DNA from: Curvibacter sp. AEP1-3
GTDB taxonomy: Bacteria; Pseudomonadota; Gammaproteobacteria; Burkholderiales; Burkholderiaceae_C
Reading direction: 5' to 3'
DNA: 64,000 nt
Assembly (NCBI RefSeq): GCF_002163715.1
Contig: NZ_CP015698.1
Location: 3,264,201-3,328,200, forward strand
Shown: positions 17,455 through 25,106 of the stretch, piece by piece
Layout: each line of letters begins with the position of its first letter
Numbering within the stretch: the stretch's first letter is position 1
Translations under genes and position numbers: made by a program
The notes under the pieces: generated by a model
Told to the model about the DNA's origin: nothing
Databases searched by the model: none
What the model saw: only the letters and a program-made list of their open reading frames with translations

Positions 17455-18783
17455 ATGAAGCTTTCTAAACTCGTACTCGCAAGCACTCTGGTGGCTGCCG
17501 GTGCATCCGGCCTCATGGCAGGCAATGCTTTCGCGCAAGCCAAGGAGCAGTTCATTCCGGTGCTGTCGTACCGCACCGGGCCTTACGCGCCCAACGGTGT
17601 GCCATGGGCCAACGGCTATGTGGACTACATCAAGCTCACCAATGCCCGCGGCGGCATCAATGGCGTGAAATTCAGCTTTGAAGAATGCGAAACCGGCTAT
17701 GACACAGCCCGCAGCGTGGAGTGCTATGAGCGCCTGAAGGGCAAGGGGGCATCGTTTGTGCAACCCCTGTCCACCGGCGCTACGTTCGCGATTACCGAAA
17801 AAGCACCTGCGGACAAGATCCCTGTGGTGACTGTGGGTTATGGCCGTAGTGAAAGCGCGGATGGTTCTGTCTTCAAGTGGAACTTCCCGATTGCCGGCAC
17901 TTATTGGGTGGCTGCAGACGCCATCATGCAAGCCATCGCCAAGAAGGAAGGCGGTTTCGACAAGCTCAAAGGCAAGAAGATTTCGCTGGTCTACCACGAC
18001 AGCCCGTTCGGCAAAGAGCCTATCCCCTTGTTGCAAGAGCGTGCAGCCATGCACGGTTTCAACCTGACCCTGTTGCCCGTGACGGCCCCCGGCGTGGAGC
18101 AAAAGGCCACTTGGCTGCAAGTGCGCCAGAACCGTCCTGACTACGTGGTCCTGTGGGGCTGGGGTGTGATGAACTCCACCGCCATCAAGGAAGCACAAGC
18201 CACCGGCTACCCCCGCGAAAAGATGTACGGCGTGTGGTGGGCCGGTGCTGAGCCGGACGTGAAAGACGTTGCGGAAGGCGCCAAGGGCTACAACGCCGTG
18301 ACAATGCAGCACGGAGCCGAACCCAACTCCAAGTTGGTCAAGGACGTGATGGCCATGGTGCACGGCAAGGGCCAGGGCACCGGACCGAAAGAAGAAGTCG
18401 GCCAGGTGCTCTACATGCGCGGTGCCATGAGCGCCATGCTGGCGATCGAAGGTGTGCGCTCTGCACAAGACCGCTTCGGCAAAGGCAAGGTCATGACTGG
18501 TGAGCAGATCCGTTGGGGTCTGGAGAACCTGAACCTGACCCAGCCGAAGCTGGATGCACTCGGCTTTGCCGGCGTGATGCGCCCCATCAGCACATCGTGC
18601 ATGGATCACATGGGTGCGTCCTGGGCCCGTATCCACACCTGGGACGGCGCCAAGTGGCAGTTCACCTCGGATTGGCTGCAAGGCGATGAGCAAATCATCA
18701 AGCCCTTGGTCAAGACCACCGCTGCCAAGTACGCCGCAGAGAAGAAGCTGACTGCCCGCACACCTGCGGACTGCCAGTCTTGA
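17455..18783 (+). CDS. ABC transporter substrate-binding protein (Peripla_BP_6 / LivK-like)
   Basis: The 442-residue periplasmic protein has a clear signal peptide (residues 1-27, ending NAFAQ) and the two-lobed Leu/Ile/Val-binding-type fold, opening with IPVLSYRTGPYAPNG. It is about 70 residues longer than E. coli LivK and resembles the long members common near acyl-CoA ligases in Betaproteobacteria, so the ligand need not be an amino acid. I chose ATG 17455 because an AGGAGAG site precedes it and the signal peptide begins there; an upstream start would overlap the permease gene. A structured 178-bp gap separates it from the second ATPase gene. Confidence 0.92.
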   Translation: MKLSKLVLASTLVAAGASGLMAGNAFAQAKEQFIPVLSYRTGPYAPNGVPWANGYVDYIKLTNARGGINGVKFSFEECETGYDTARSVECYERLKGKGASFVQPLSTGATFAITEKAPADKIPVVTVGYGRSESADGSVFKWNFPIAGTYWVAADAIMQAIAKKEGGFDKLKGKKISLVYHDSPFGKEPIPLLQERAAMHGFNLTLLPVTAPGVEQKATWLQVRQNRPDYVVLWGWGVMNSTAIKEAQATGYPREKMYGVWWAGAEPDVKDVAEGAKGYNAVTMQHGAEPNSKLVKDVMAMVHGKGQGTGPKEEVGQVLYMRGAMSAMLAIEGVRSAQDRFGKGKVMTGEQIRWGLENLNLTQPKLDALGFAGVMRPISTSCMDHMGASWARIHTWDGAKWQFTSDWLQGDEQIIKPLVKTTAAKYAAEKKLTARTPADCQS

Positions 18784-18961
18784 AAGCACCCCCGTTGACC
18801 GCTCACTGCGTGTAGCGGTCCTCCCCCCTCTAGGGGGCAACACCAGCGGCCCGGCGTAGCCGGTTCCACGGTGTTTCTGGAAGGGTGGCTCGCGCTGCTT
18901 GCCACTCTCCAGATGAAAGCGTCGTGCATCGGGGCTTTCATCTGGTCAACAAGGCTGAGTT
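18784..18961 (+). promoter_or_regulatory. Structured intergenic spacer with several inverted repeats
   Basis: The 178 bp between the binding-protein stop and the LivF-like start hold four inverted repeats: GACCGCT/AGCGGTC (18797-18820), a C-run/G-run palindrome (about 18825-18836), CCGGC/GCCGG (18851-18863) and a perfect 12-bp stem with a 13-base loop (18909-18945). None is followed by a T-run, so they look more like mRNA-stabilising or repeat-derived hairpins than terminators. They could let the binding protein be made in excess over the ATPase. Confidence 0.5.
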
Positions 18962-19771
18962 ATGGAACCGAAAAACATCGTTCTCAACGTGAATGGCATT
19001 GAGGTCATTTACAACCACGTCATTTTGGTACTCAAGGGGGTTTCCCTTCAGGTGCCCGAAGGCGGCATCGTGGCCATCCTTGGGGGCAATGGGGCAGGTA
19101 AAACGACGACCTTGAGAGCTGTGTCCAACCTGTTGGCGGGTGAGCGAGGTGAAGTCACCAAGGGCAGCATTGAGCTGCGCGGTGAACGCATCGAAAACCT
19201 GAGCCCTGCCGACCTGGTTCAACGCGGTGTGGTGCAGGTGATGGAGGGGCGCCATTGTTTTGCCCACCTGACCATTGAAGAAAACCTGTTGACCGGTGGC
19301 TACACCCGCAAGAGCAAGGCCGAGGTGGCGGCTAACCTCGAAAAGGTCTACAACTACTTCCCCCGCCTCAAAACCCGCCGCACCAGCCAGGCGGCTTACA
19401 CCTCCGGTGGTGAGCAGCAGATGTGCGCCATCGGCCGCGCGCTCATGGCCAACCCCAGCATGGTGCTGCTGGATGAACCCTCCATGGGCCTGGCGCCACA
19501 GATCGTGGAAGAGGTGTTCGAGATCGTGAAAGACCTCAACGCCAAAGAGAAGGTGACCTTCCTGCTGGCCGAGCAGAACACCAACATGGCGCTGAAATAC
19601 GCTGACTACGGCTACATCATGGAAAGCGGTCGCGTGGTGATGGACGGTGCCGCGGAAGACTTGCGGAGCAATGAAGACGTCAAGGAGTTCTACCTCGGTG
19701 TGGGTGGCGGTGAACGCAAGAGCTTCAAAGACGTAAAGAGCTACAAGCGCCGCAAGCGCTGGTTGGCCTGA
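18962..19771 (+). CDS. Branched-chain-type ABC transporter ATP-binding protein (LivF-like)
   Basis: The 269-residue ATPase has Walker A GGNGAGKTT near residues 41-49, the signature SGGEQQM near 147, and Walker B VLLDEPSMGL near 167-176, followed by the LivF-type LAEQN switch region. The C-terminal tail after residue 245 is basic and ends in a KRRKR stretch, longer than in many LivF proteins. It completes the five-component transporter with the LivG, LivH, LivM and binding-protein genes upstream. A repeat element separates it from the downstream ligase gene. Confidence 0.93.
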   Translation: MEPKNIVLNVNGIEVIYNHVILVLKGVSLQVPEGGIVAILGGNGAGKTTTLRAVSNLLAGERGEVTKGSIELRGERIENLSPADLVQRGVVQVMEGRHCFAHLTIEENLLTGGYTRKSKAEVAANLEKVYNYFPRLKTRRTSQAAYTSGGEQQMCAIGRALMANPSMVLLDEPSMGLAPQIVEEVFEIVKDLNAKEKVTFLLAEQNTNMALKYADYGYIMESGRVVMDGAAEDLRSNEDVKEFYLGVGGGERKSFKDVKSYKRRKRWLA

Positions 19772-19839
19772 TTTTTTGATAGAAAAGTGCTTCTGGCGCC
19801 CATCCGGTGTGCGCGAGTAGCTCCTGAAATAATAGCAAA
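19772..19839 (-). repeat. Interspersed intergenic repeat, copy C (inverted)
   Basis: This copy is the family in reverse orientation. On the minus strand it reads TTTGCTATTATTTCAGG, AGCTACTCGCGCA and GGGCGCCAGAAG, with a T-rich tail TATCAAAAAA. It fills most of the gap between the LivF-like stop and the ligase start at 19858. Confidence 0.65.
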
Positions 19840-19857
19840 CCAGCTGACGGAGAGCCT

Positions 19858-21111
19858 ATGACCCCCGCCTACGACGCCTTGGAAATCCGTTCGCAGGCCG
19901 AGCGCGATGCTGCCCACATGTCTGCACTTCCCCGGCAGGTCGCCCACGCGCAGCAACACAGTCCGGCATTTGCCTCCATCCTGCAGGGCGTGGACCCTGC
20001 CGGCATTACCGACCGTGCGGCACTGGCGCGACTGCCGGTGACCCGCAAATCCGAGTTGCAGACGTTGCAGCAGGCTGCGCGCCAACAGGGCGGGAACGTG
20101 TTCGGTGGTTTCAGTGCCATTGGGTTCGGCAGCGCCATGACCCGCGTGTTTGCCAGCCCGGGCCCCATTTATGAACCCGAAGGCACAGCGCGGGATTACT
20201 GGCGCATGGCTCGGGCCATCTACGCGGCGGGCTTTCGTCCCGGCGAGCTGATTCACAACAGCTTCAGCTACCACTTTGTGCCTGCCGGCTCCATGATGGA
20301 GACGGGTGCCCATGCCTTGGGGTGCACGGTGTTCCCAGGCGGCACCGGTCAGACCGAGCAGCAAGTTCAGGCCATGGCCGAGTTGCAGCCCGCCGGCTAC
20401 ATCGGTACCCCCAGCTTCCTGAAAATCATTCTCGAGAAGGCACTGGAAATGGGCGTGGCCCTGCCTACCGTGCGCAAAGCCATGTTCGGTGGCGAGGCGT
20501 TTCCACCATCGTTGCGCGACTGGTTCACCAACCACGGGGTGGATGGTTACCAGTGCTACGCCACGGCGGACTTGGGTCTGATTGCCTACGAAACCAGTGC
20601 GCGCGAAGGTTTGGTGCTGGATGAGCAGGTGATCGTGGAGATCGTGCGGCCCGGCACCGGTGACCCGGTGCCCGAAGGTGAAGTGGGCGAGTTGGTGGTT
20701 ACCAGCCTGAACCCGGACTACCCCTTGATCCGTTTCGGCACCGGCGACCTTTCAGCGGTTCTGGCCGGGCAGTGCCCGACCGGGCGCACCAACACCCGCA
20801 TCAAAGGCTGGATGGGGCGTGCCGACCAAACCACCAAGGTGCGCGGCATGTTTGTGCACCCCAAGCAGGTGGATGAAGTGGCCAAGCGTTTCCCTGAAGT
20901 GCACAGGGCCCGTCTGGTGGTCAGCGGTGAAATGGCCAATGACCAGATGACCCTGATGCTGGAGGTTGCAGGTCAACCCGAAGGCCTTGCGCAGCGTGTG
21001 GCTGATGCGGTGCGCGATGTGACCAAGCTGCGTGGGGATGTGCAACTCTTGTCTCCGGGCAGCCTGCCCAATGACGGCAAAGTCATCGAAGACGCACGCA
21101 GTTACCGCTGA
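19858..21111 (+). CDS. Phenylacetate-CoA ligase-like AMP-binding enzyme
   Basis: The 417-residue protein resembles PaaK-type CoA ligases in length and layout: a short N-terminal region with HSPAFASIL, a middle FVPAGSMMETGAHALG segment, GGEAFPPSLRDWF near residue 210, and a C-terminal RFGTGDLS and KVRGMFVHPKQVDEV pair that closes over the adenylate. The classical Ser/Gly-rich P-loop of PaaK (SSGTTG) is not obvious; the corresponding place reads VFASPGPIYEPEG, so its P-loop is atypical. It lies 86 bp after the Liv genes on the same strand and may activate an aromatic or aliphatic acid taken up by that transporter. The substrate is uncertain. Confidence 0.8.
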   Translation: MTPAYDALEIRSQAERDAAHMSALPRQVAHAQQHSPAFASILQGVDPAGITDRAALARLPVTRKSELQTLQQAARQQGGNVFGGFSAIGFGSAMTRVFASPGPIYEPEGTARDYWRMARAIYAAGFRPGELIHNSFSYHFVPAGSMMETGAHALGCTVFPGGTGQTEQQVQAMAELQPAGYIGTPSFLKIILEKALEMGVALPTVRKAMFGGEAFPPSLRDWFTNHGVDGYQCYATADLGLIAYETSAREGLVLDEQVIVEIVRPGTGDPVPEGEVGELVVTSLNPDYPLIRFGTGDLSAVLAGQCPTGRTNTRIKGWMGRADQTTKVRGMFVHPKQVDEVAKRFPEVHRARLVVSGEMANDQMTLMLEVAGQPEGLAQRVADAVRDVTKLRGDVQLLSPGSLPNDGKVIEDARSYR

Positions 21112-21117
21112 GCAGGA

Positions 21118-21139
21118 GGCCCGCTGTTGCGGGTCTCAG
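21118..21139 (+). terminator. Possible terminator after the CoA-ligase gene
   Basis: A 7-bp stem with one G-U pair and a TGTT loop (21118-21135) lies just after the ligase stop. The following sequence has only a short T-run four bases later. It would end the Liv/CoA-ligase operon. Confidence 0.4.
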
Positions 21140-21311
21140 GGTTTTCCCGAGCTGTTGAACACCACAGTTACCTCGCTGTGCCGGACCCGATAACCTTGCT
21201 TCTGCGGGAATGCTCATTCTCATTTTTAATAGCCCCGCGAGCTAGGTGCTTTCCACATGACAACACAGTGTGGGGCGGGCTAGACTGCATCCATTAACCA
21301 GGAGACAAACC

Positions 21312-22283
21312 ATGAAAAAACTACTCGTTGCGACGGCTGCCATGTTTTCGATTTCGGCCTTCGCACAGGCGTATCCCTCCAAGCCCATCACCATCGTGGT
21401 GCCGTTTGCTGCCGGCGGTCCTACTGACCGCGTGGCTCGCGATTTGGGTGAATCACTGCGCAAGCAACTGGGCGATGTGAGCATCATCATCGACAACGCA
21501 GCGGGTGCAGGCAGCTCTATCGGCTCCAGCAAAGTGGCCAAGGCCGCGCCGGACGGCTACACCTTGTTGTTGAACCACATCGCCATGGGCACCATGCCCG
21601 GCTTGTTGCGCAACATGCCTTTCAAGGTCGAGTCTGACTTCGAATATCTGGGCATGATCAACGATGTGCCCATGACCCTGATCGGCAAGCCCGACCTGCC
21701 TGCCAAGACCTACAAGGAACTCACCACCTGGATCGGCCAGAACGTCGGCAAGATCAACCTGGGTAACGCCGGCATCGGTTCTGCGTCTCACCTGTGCGGT
21801 TTGCTGTTCCAGAACGCCATCAAGGTCGACATGACGACCGTGCCTTATAAAGGCACCGCACCTGCGATGACCGACCTGATCGGTGGCCAGATCGACCTGA
21901 TGTGCGACCAGACCACCAACACCAGCCAGCAGATCGAAGGCAAGAAAGTGAATGCTTACGCAGTCACTACTGCCAAGCCTTTGACAACCGCTGCTTTGAA
22001 GAGCCTGCCCACACTGCAAAGCCAGGGCCTGTCCAACTTCGAAGTGACCATCTGGCACGGCCTGTATGCCCCCAAAGGCACACCCGCTGACATTCAGGCC
22101 AAGCTCAACACCGCTTTGAAGGCGGCGTTGAAAGATGCTGATTTCATCAAGAAGCAAGAAGCGCTGGGTGCCGTGGTGGTGACTGACAAGCGTGTCGAAC
22201 CTGCTGAGCACAAGAAGTTCGTGGCGGCTGAAATCGCCAAGTGGACCCCCATCATCAAGGCCGCCGGCGTCTACGCTGACTGA
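21312..22283 (+). CDS. Tripartite tricarboxylate transporter substrate-binding protein (TctC/Bug family)
   Basis: The 323-residue periplasmic protein has a signal peptide of about 18 residues ending at FAQA, then the Bug-family opening YPSKPITIVVPFAAGGPTD and a later GNAGIGSASHL segment near residue 155. Bug proteins bind carboxylates such as citrate, or amino and aromatic acids, and deliver them to TctAB permeases. No tctA or tctB is adjacent, so it is an orphan, as is very common in Betaproteobacteria. I chose ATG 21312 because a CAGGAGA site precedes it and the signal peptide starts there. The ligand is unknown. Confidence 0.93.
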   Translation: MKKLLVATAAMFSISAFAQAYPSKPITIVVPFAAGGPTDRVARDLGESLRKQLGDVSIIIDNAAGAGSSIGSSKVAKAAPDGYTLLLNHIAMGTMPGLLRNMPFKVESDFEYLGMINDVPMTLIGKPDLPAKTYKELTTWIGQNVGKINLGNAGIGSASHLCGLLFQNAIKVDMTTVPYKGTAPAMTDLIGGQIDLMCDQTTNTSQQIEGKKVNAYAVTTAKPLTTAALKSLPTLQSQGLSNFEVTIWHGLYAPKGTPADIQAKLNTALKAALKDADFIKKQEALGAVVVTDKRVEPAEHKKFVAAEIAKWTPIIKAAGVYAD

Positions 22284-22317
22284 TCTGGCCTGAAACCTGT
22301 CTGGCCCGCTCGCCGGG

Positions 22318-22647
22318 TCAGACACCCCAAGTGATGTCCTTGCCCGCAGCCATGCTGCGGCGGGCCATGTCCAGCAAGGGCGTGGCCCGTTGGCGCAAGC
22401 TCACACCGGTCGGGGTCGTGTCTTCCCCTTTTTCTTGTGCCTCCAAGGCAGCTTGGGCGCGTTGGGCCTCCTCTTTGGCGATGGCTTCTTCGAGCGCGCT
22501 GATGGCAACGGGCATGTCTGCAGCCAGCAAGATGCCTTTGCGCAAGCTCTCTTCGCCGGTGCGCCCCCACAAAGCCAGAATCTGCCGGCCATTGGGTTCC
22601 AGCATGATGACGTCGCTGGCTACTTTGGATTTGAATTTGTAAAGCAT
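22318..22647 (-). CDS. DUF1840 family protein
   Basis: The 109-residue protein begins MLYKFKSKVASDVIMLEPNG and ends with a PLLDMARRSMAAGKDITWGV-like block, the two conserved parts of DUF1840, joined by an Ala/Glu-rich, charged helix. The family is found in Beta- and Gammaproteobacteria and has no established function. It is divergent from the PHA granule-region gene over 77 bp. Confidence 0.88.
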   Translation of the reverse strand: MLYKFKSKVASDVIMLEPNGRQILALWGRTGEESLRKGILLAADMPVAISALEEAIAKEEAQRAQAALEAQEKGEDTTPTGVSLRQRATPLLDMARRSMAAGKDITWGV

Positions 22648-22724
22648 GGCGGAGCCCGCGGTGGTTTTATGATGCCGTTAACTGCAAATGCAGCACCCAC
22701 AGCATACTGACAAGAGGAGCACCC

Positions 22725-23048
22725 ATGGCGGACTTACACATACTGCGCGAACACAGCCTGGGCTTTGCCGCTGCACGCAAAATTGCCTTTCAGTGGGCCG
22801 AGCAGGCTGAACAGGATTTCGACATGGAGTGCACCTATGTCGAGGGTGAGGGGCTGGATGAAGTAATCTTCAAGCGCTCGGGAGTCAGCGGCATGTTGCA
22901 GGTGAGCGATTCGAAGTTCGAACTCAGCGCCAAGCTGGGCTTTTTGCTCGGGGCTTTCAAAGACAAGATTGAGGCGGAGATTGTCAAAAACCTCGATCAA
23001 CTGCTCAAACCCAAAGCGGCTGCCAAAGCCGGGGCGAAAAAAAAGTAG
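22725..23048 (+). CDS. Polyhydroxyalkanoic acid system family protein (PHA_gran_rgn)
   Basis: The 107-residue protein matches the small family found near PHA granule genes: an N-terminal LHILREHSLGFAAARKIAFQWAE block, a beta-rich centre, and a Lys/Ala-rich tail ending in KKK. Members are believed to take part in polyhydroxyalkanoate storage, but the biochemical role is unknown. A GAGGAGC site precedes ATG 22725. The stop codon lies inside a bidirectional terminator hairpin. It supports the view that the surrounding 8 kb deals with storage compounds. Confidence 0.82.
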   Translation: MADLHILREHSLGFAAARKIAFQWAEQAEQDFDMECTYVEGEGLDEVIFKRSGVSGMLQVSDSKFELSAKLGFLLGAFKDKIEAEIVKNLDQLLKPKAAAKAGAKKK

Positions 23049-23067
23049 CGTGATGCGCTACTTTTTT
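23039..23067. terminator. Bidirectional terminator overlapping a stop codon
   Basis: A perfect 12-bp inverted repeat (23039-23050 and 23056-23067) with a five-base loop has an A-tract on one side and a T-tract on the other, so it works in both directions. The TAG stop of the PHA granule-region gene is inside the left arm. It would end that gene and the convergent acyl-CoA-binding protein gene. Confidence 0.8.
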
Positions 23068-23110
23068 GATAGCTTCCCGCGCATGCTGCGCGGGCGCCAA
23101 GAGCTGATTT
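23057..23110 (+). repeat. Interspersed intergenic repeat, copy D
   Basis: This is a diverged copy of the repeat: a T-rich left part with GATAGCTTCCCGCGCA, an 8-bp hairpin CCCGCGCA/TGCGCGGG (23076-23094), then GGGCGCCAAGAG. Its left edge overlaps the terminator arm at 23056-23067, so part of the repeat serves as terminator sequence. Confidence 0.55.
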
Positions 23111-23363
23111 AGCTCAAGGATTCAATCAGATCGATGTACTGCTGCATGGCGTCATCGTTGCTGGTGCCTTTGAAACCATTCCAGGCATCCCATTTGGCAC
23201 GGCCCACCATGTCAGCGAAACCGGGTTTCTTTTCGGTGTTGTCACCCGCGGTGGCTTGTTTGTAGAGGGCGTAAATCTTGAGCAGGGTGCCGTTGTCGGG
23301 GCGTTCGCTCAGGTTTTTGGAACTGGCAACAGCGGCTTCGAAAGCGGCTTTCAGATCGGCCAT
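23109..23363 (-). CDS. Acyl-CoA-binding protein (ACBP)
   Basis: The 84-residue protein is a typical single-domain ACBP. It has an N-terminal F-AAV helix, the LLKIYALYKQATAGDN block with the conserved Tyr and Lys, and KWDAWNGFKG, a variant of the KWxAW signature. ACBPs bind long-chain acyl-CoA in the cytosol with high affinity and pass it to enzymes. The family is standard in eukaryotes but present in only some bacteria. The gene is divergent from the wax ester synthase gene over 135 bp, which suggests a shared control region and a role in feeding acyl-CoA to that enzyme. Confidence 0.93.
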   Translation of the reverse strand: MADLKAAFEAAVASSKNLSERPDNGTLLKIYALYKQATAGDNTEKKPGFADMVGRAKWDAWNGFKGTSNDDAMQQYIDLIESLS

Positions 23364-23498
23364 GGTTTTCTCCGTTCGGGTTTGGGCAAGGAACTAGGGG
23401 GAACACCCGATGCAAGCAGGTGCTTCACCCGTATCTTAAGCGGCGTTTTGCCCCCAGAATAGGCGTTCGCCCCCATACCCGTTCCGTCCGGAGAAACC

Positions 23499-25106
23499 AT
23501 GGTCACCCGCGTCACTGCCAAGAACGTTGCCGACAAGGCCCGCACCCCCGTCTCCAAAGCTGCACTATCCGGTGTACCGGTCGCCAAAAAGGTGGTGCGT
23601 CGTACACGCAAGGCAGCCGAAGCGGTGCAAAAAAATGTGGCGGATGCCGTGATCGGCACCCTGGGACTGAATGGGGAACGTATGTCCAAGGTGGACACGG
23701 CCTGGTTGCGCATGGATTCCAGCTCCAACCTCATGATGATCGTGGGCGTTTGGGTCACCAAACCAGGCTTGCCACTCGCAGACCTGAAGCAGCGTGTGGA
23801 AGACCGGCTGTTGAAGTACCCCCGGTTCAAACAGCGCGTGGTGGAAGACGCTGCCGGGGCCAGTTGGGTGGAGGATGCCAACTTCGATATCGACCGGCAT
23901 GTGGTAACTGAGACATTGGCTAAAAAGCCGCGCGGCCGGGAGCAGGAGGCCTTGCAGGAGCGACTGGCTGCCCTGACCATGGAGCCGCTGGATCGCAGCC
24001 GGCCGCTCTGGCAGTTCCATTTGGTAGAGAACTACAAAGGCGGTTCTGCCTTGATGGTGCGCATTCACCATTGCATTGCAGATGGTATTGCCCTGATTTC
24101 AGTAACCCAGTCCTTGGTGGACGGCGGCAGCCCGCCACCGCAACGCCGTAGCAAACCTGAGCGTGCCCAAGGGCTGGATGGCGCAGAAGAATGGCTAAGC
24201 GATGCCTTGCTCAAGCCTTTGACCCACATGGCCGTGAAAGCGCTGAGCGCGGCCGGAGATGGTGCGGTGAAGTCCATGTCGCTGTTGATGGAGCCCCAGA
24301 AGGGCATGGAGTCGGGCATGCACAGCTCGGTCGACATGGCAAAGATGGCCTACCAGGTGGTGAGTGATTTGGCGGCGTTAGCCTTGATGCCCGACGATTC
24401 GCCCACGCGTCTCAAGGGGCAGCCCGGCACCGCCAAGCGTGTGGCGTGGTGCGCGCCCTTGCCTCTGGAAGAGGTGAAAGCGGTGGGCAAGGCCTTGAAT
24501 TGCTCCATCAATGATGTGTTGCTGAGTTGCGTGGCGGGTGCGATTGGCGAGTACCTACGCGAGCAAGGCGATGTGGTAGCCGGCAAGGAAATCCGCGCCA
24601 TGGTGCCGGTGAACCTGCGGCCCCTGGAGCACGCCTACAAGTTGGGCAACCAGTTCGGCTTGGCCCCTTTGGTGTTGCCGATTGGCCTGGAAAACCCGGT
24701 CGAGCGGGTGTATGAAGTCCGCACCCGCATGCGAGGCCTGAAGGGCAGCATGCAGCCACTGCTGGCTTTCGGCCTGTTGGCGGTGGCAGGGTTGCTGATC
24801 AAGCCTGCCCAGGATGCTCTTTTGAGCCTGTTCTCCAAAAAGACCACGGCAGTCATGACCAATGTGCCGGGTCCGCGCGAGAAGCTCAAAATCTGCGGCG
24901 CCACGATTGAGGAAAACCTGTTCTGGGTACCCCAGAGCGGATCCGTGGGCCTGGGTGTCTCCATCCTCAGTTACGGCGGTGGTGTGCAGTTCGGCGTGGT
25001 GACGGATGCGACCTTGTGCCCGGATCCTCAGAAAATCATCGACCAGTTCGAGCCGGAATTTGCCAAGCTCTCCATGCTGACGCTGATGTTGCCCTGGGGC
25101 GACTGA
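23499..25106 (+). CDS. Wax ester synthase / diacylglycerol O-acyltransferase (WS/DGAT)
   Basis: WS/DGAT joins acyl-CoA to a fatty alcohol or diacylglycerol to make storage lipid at the inner membrane face. The 535-residue protein has the active-site HHCIADG (HHxxxDG) at 190-196, RPLW at 168-171, and the C-terminal VPGPREKLKICGA block (NVPGP), all diagnostic. The first 50 residues form a basic, helix-prone extension (AKKVVRRTRKAAEAVQ) not usual in the family and possibly a membrane or granule contact. Total length is above the usual 450-475 because of it. The gene abuts the convergent TPR-like gene with no spacer. Confidence 0.93.
   Translation: MVTRVTAKNVADKARTPVSKAALSGVPVAKKVVRRTRKAAEAVQKNVADAVIGTLGLNGERMSKVDTAWLRMDSSSNLMMIVGVWVTKPGLPLADLKQRVEDRLLKYPRFKQRVVEDAAGASWVEDANFDIDRHVVTETLAKKPRGREQEALQERLAALTMEPLDRSRPLWQFHLVENYKGGSALMVRIHHCIADGIALISVTQSLVDGGSPPPQRRSKPERAQGLDGAEEWLSDALLKPLTHMAVKALSAAGDGAVKSMSLLMEPQKGMESGMHSSVDMAKMAYQVVSDLAALALMPDDSPTRLKGQPGTAKRVAWCAPLPLEEVKAVGKALNCSINDVLLSCVAGAIGEYLREQGDVVAGKEIRAMVPVNLRPLEHAYKLGNQFGLAPLVLPIGLENPVERVYEVRTRMRGLKGSMQPLLAFGLLAVAGLLIKPAQDALLSLFSKKTTAVMTNVPGPREKLKICGATIEENLFWVPQSGSVGLGVSILSYGGGVQFGVVTDATLCPDPQKIIDQFEPEFAKLSMLTLMLPWGD

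Noticed and set aside
21312..22283. Bug binding protein as the partner of the TctD/TctE-type system at 53.4 kb
   Set aside because: The two are 31 kb apart with no shared sites visible; Bug proteins are very numerous in this group.
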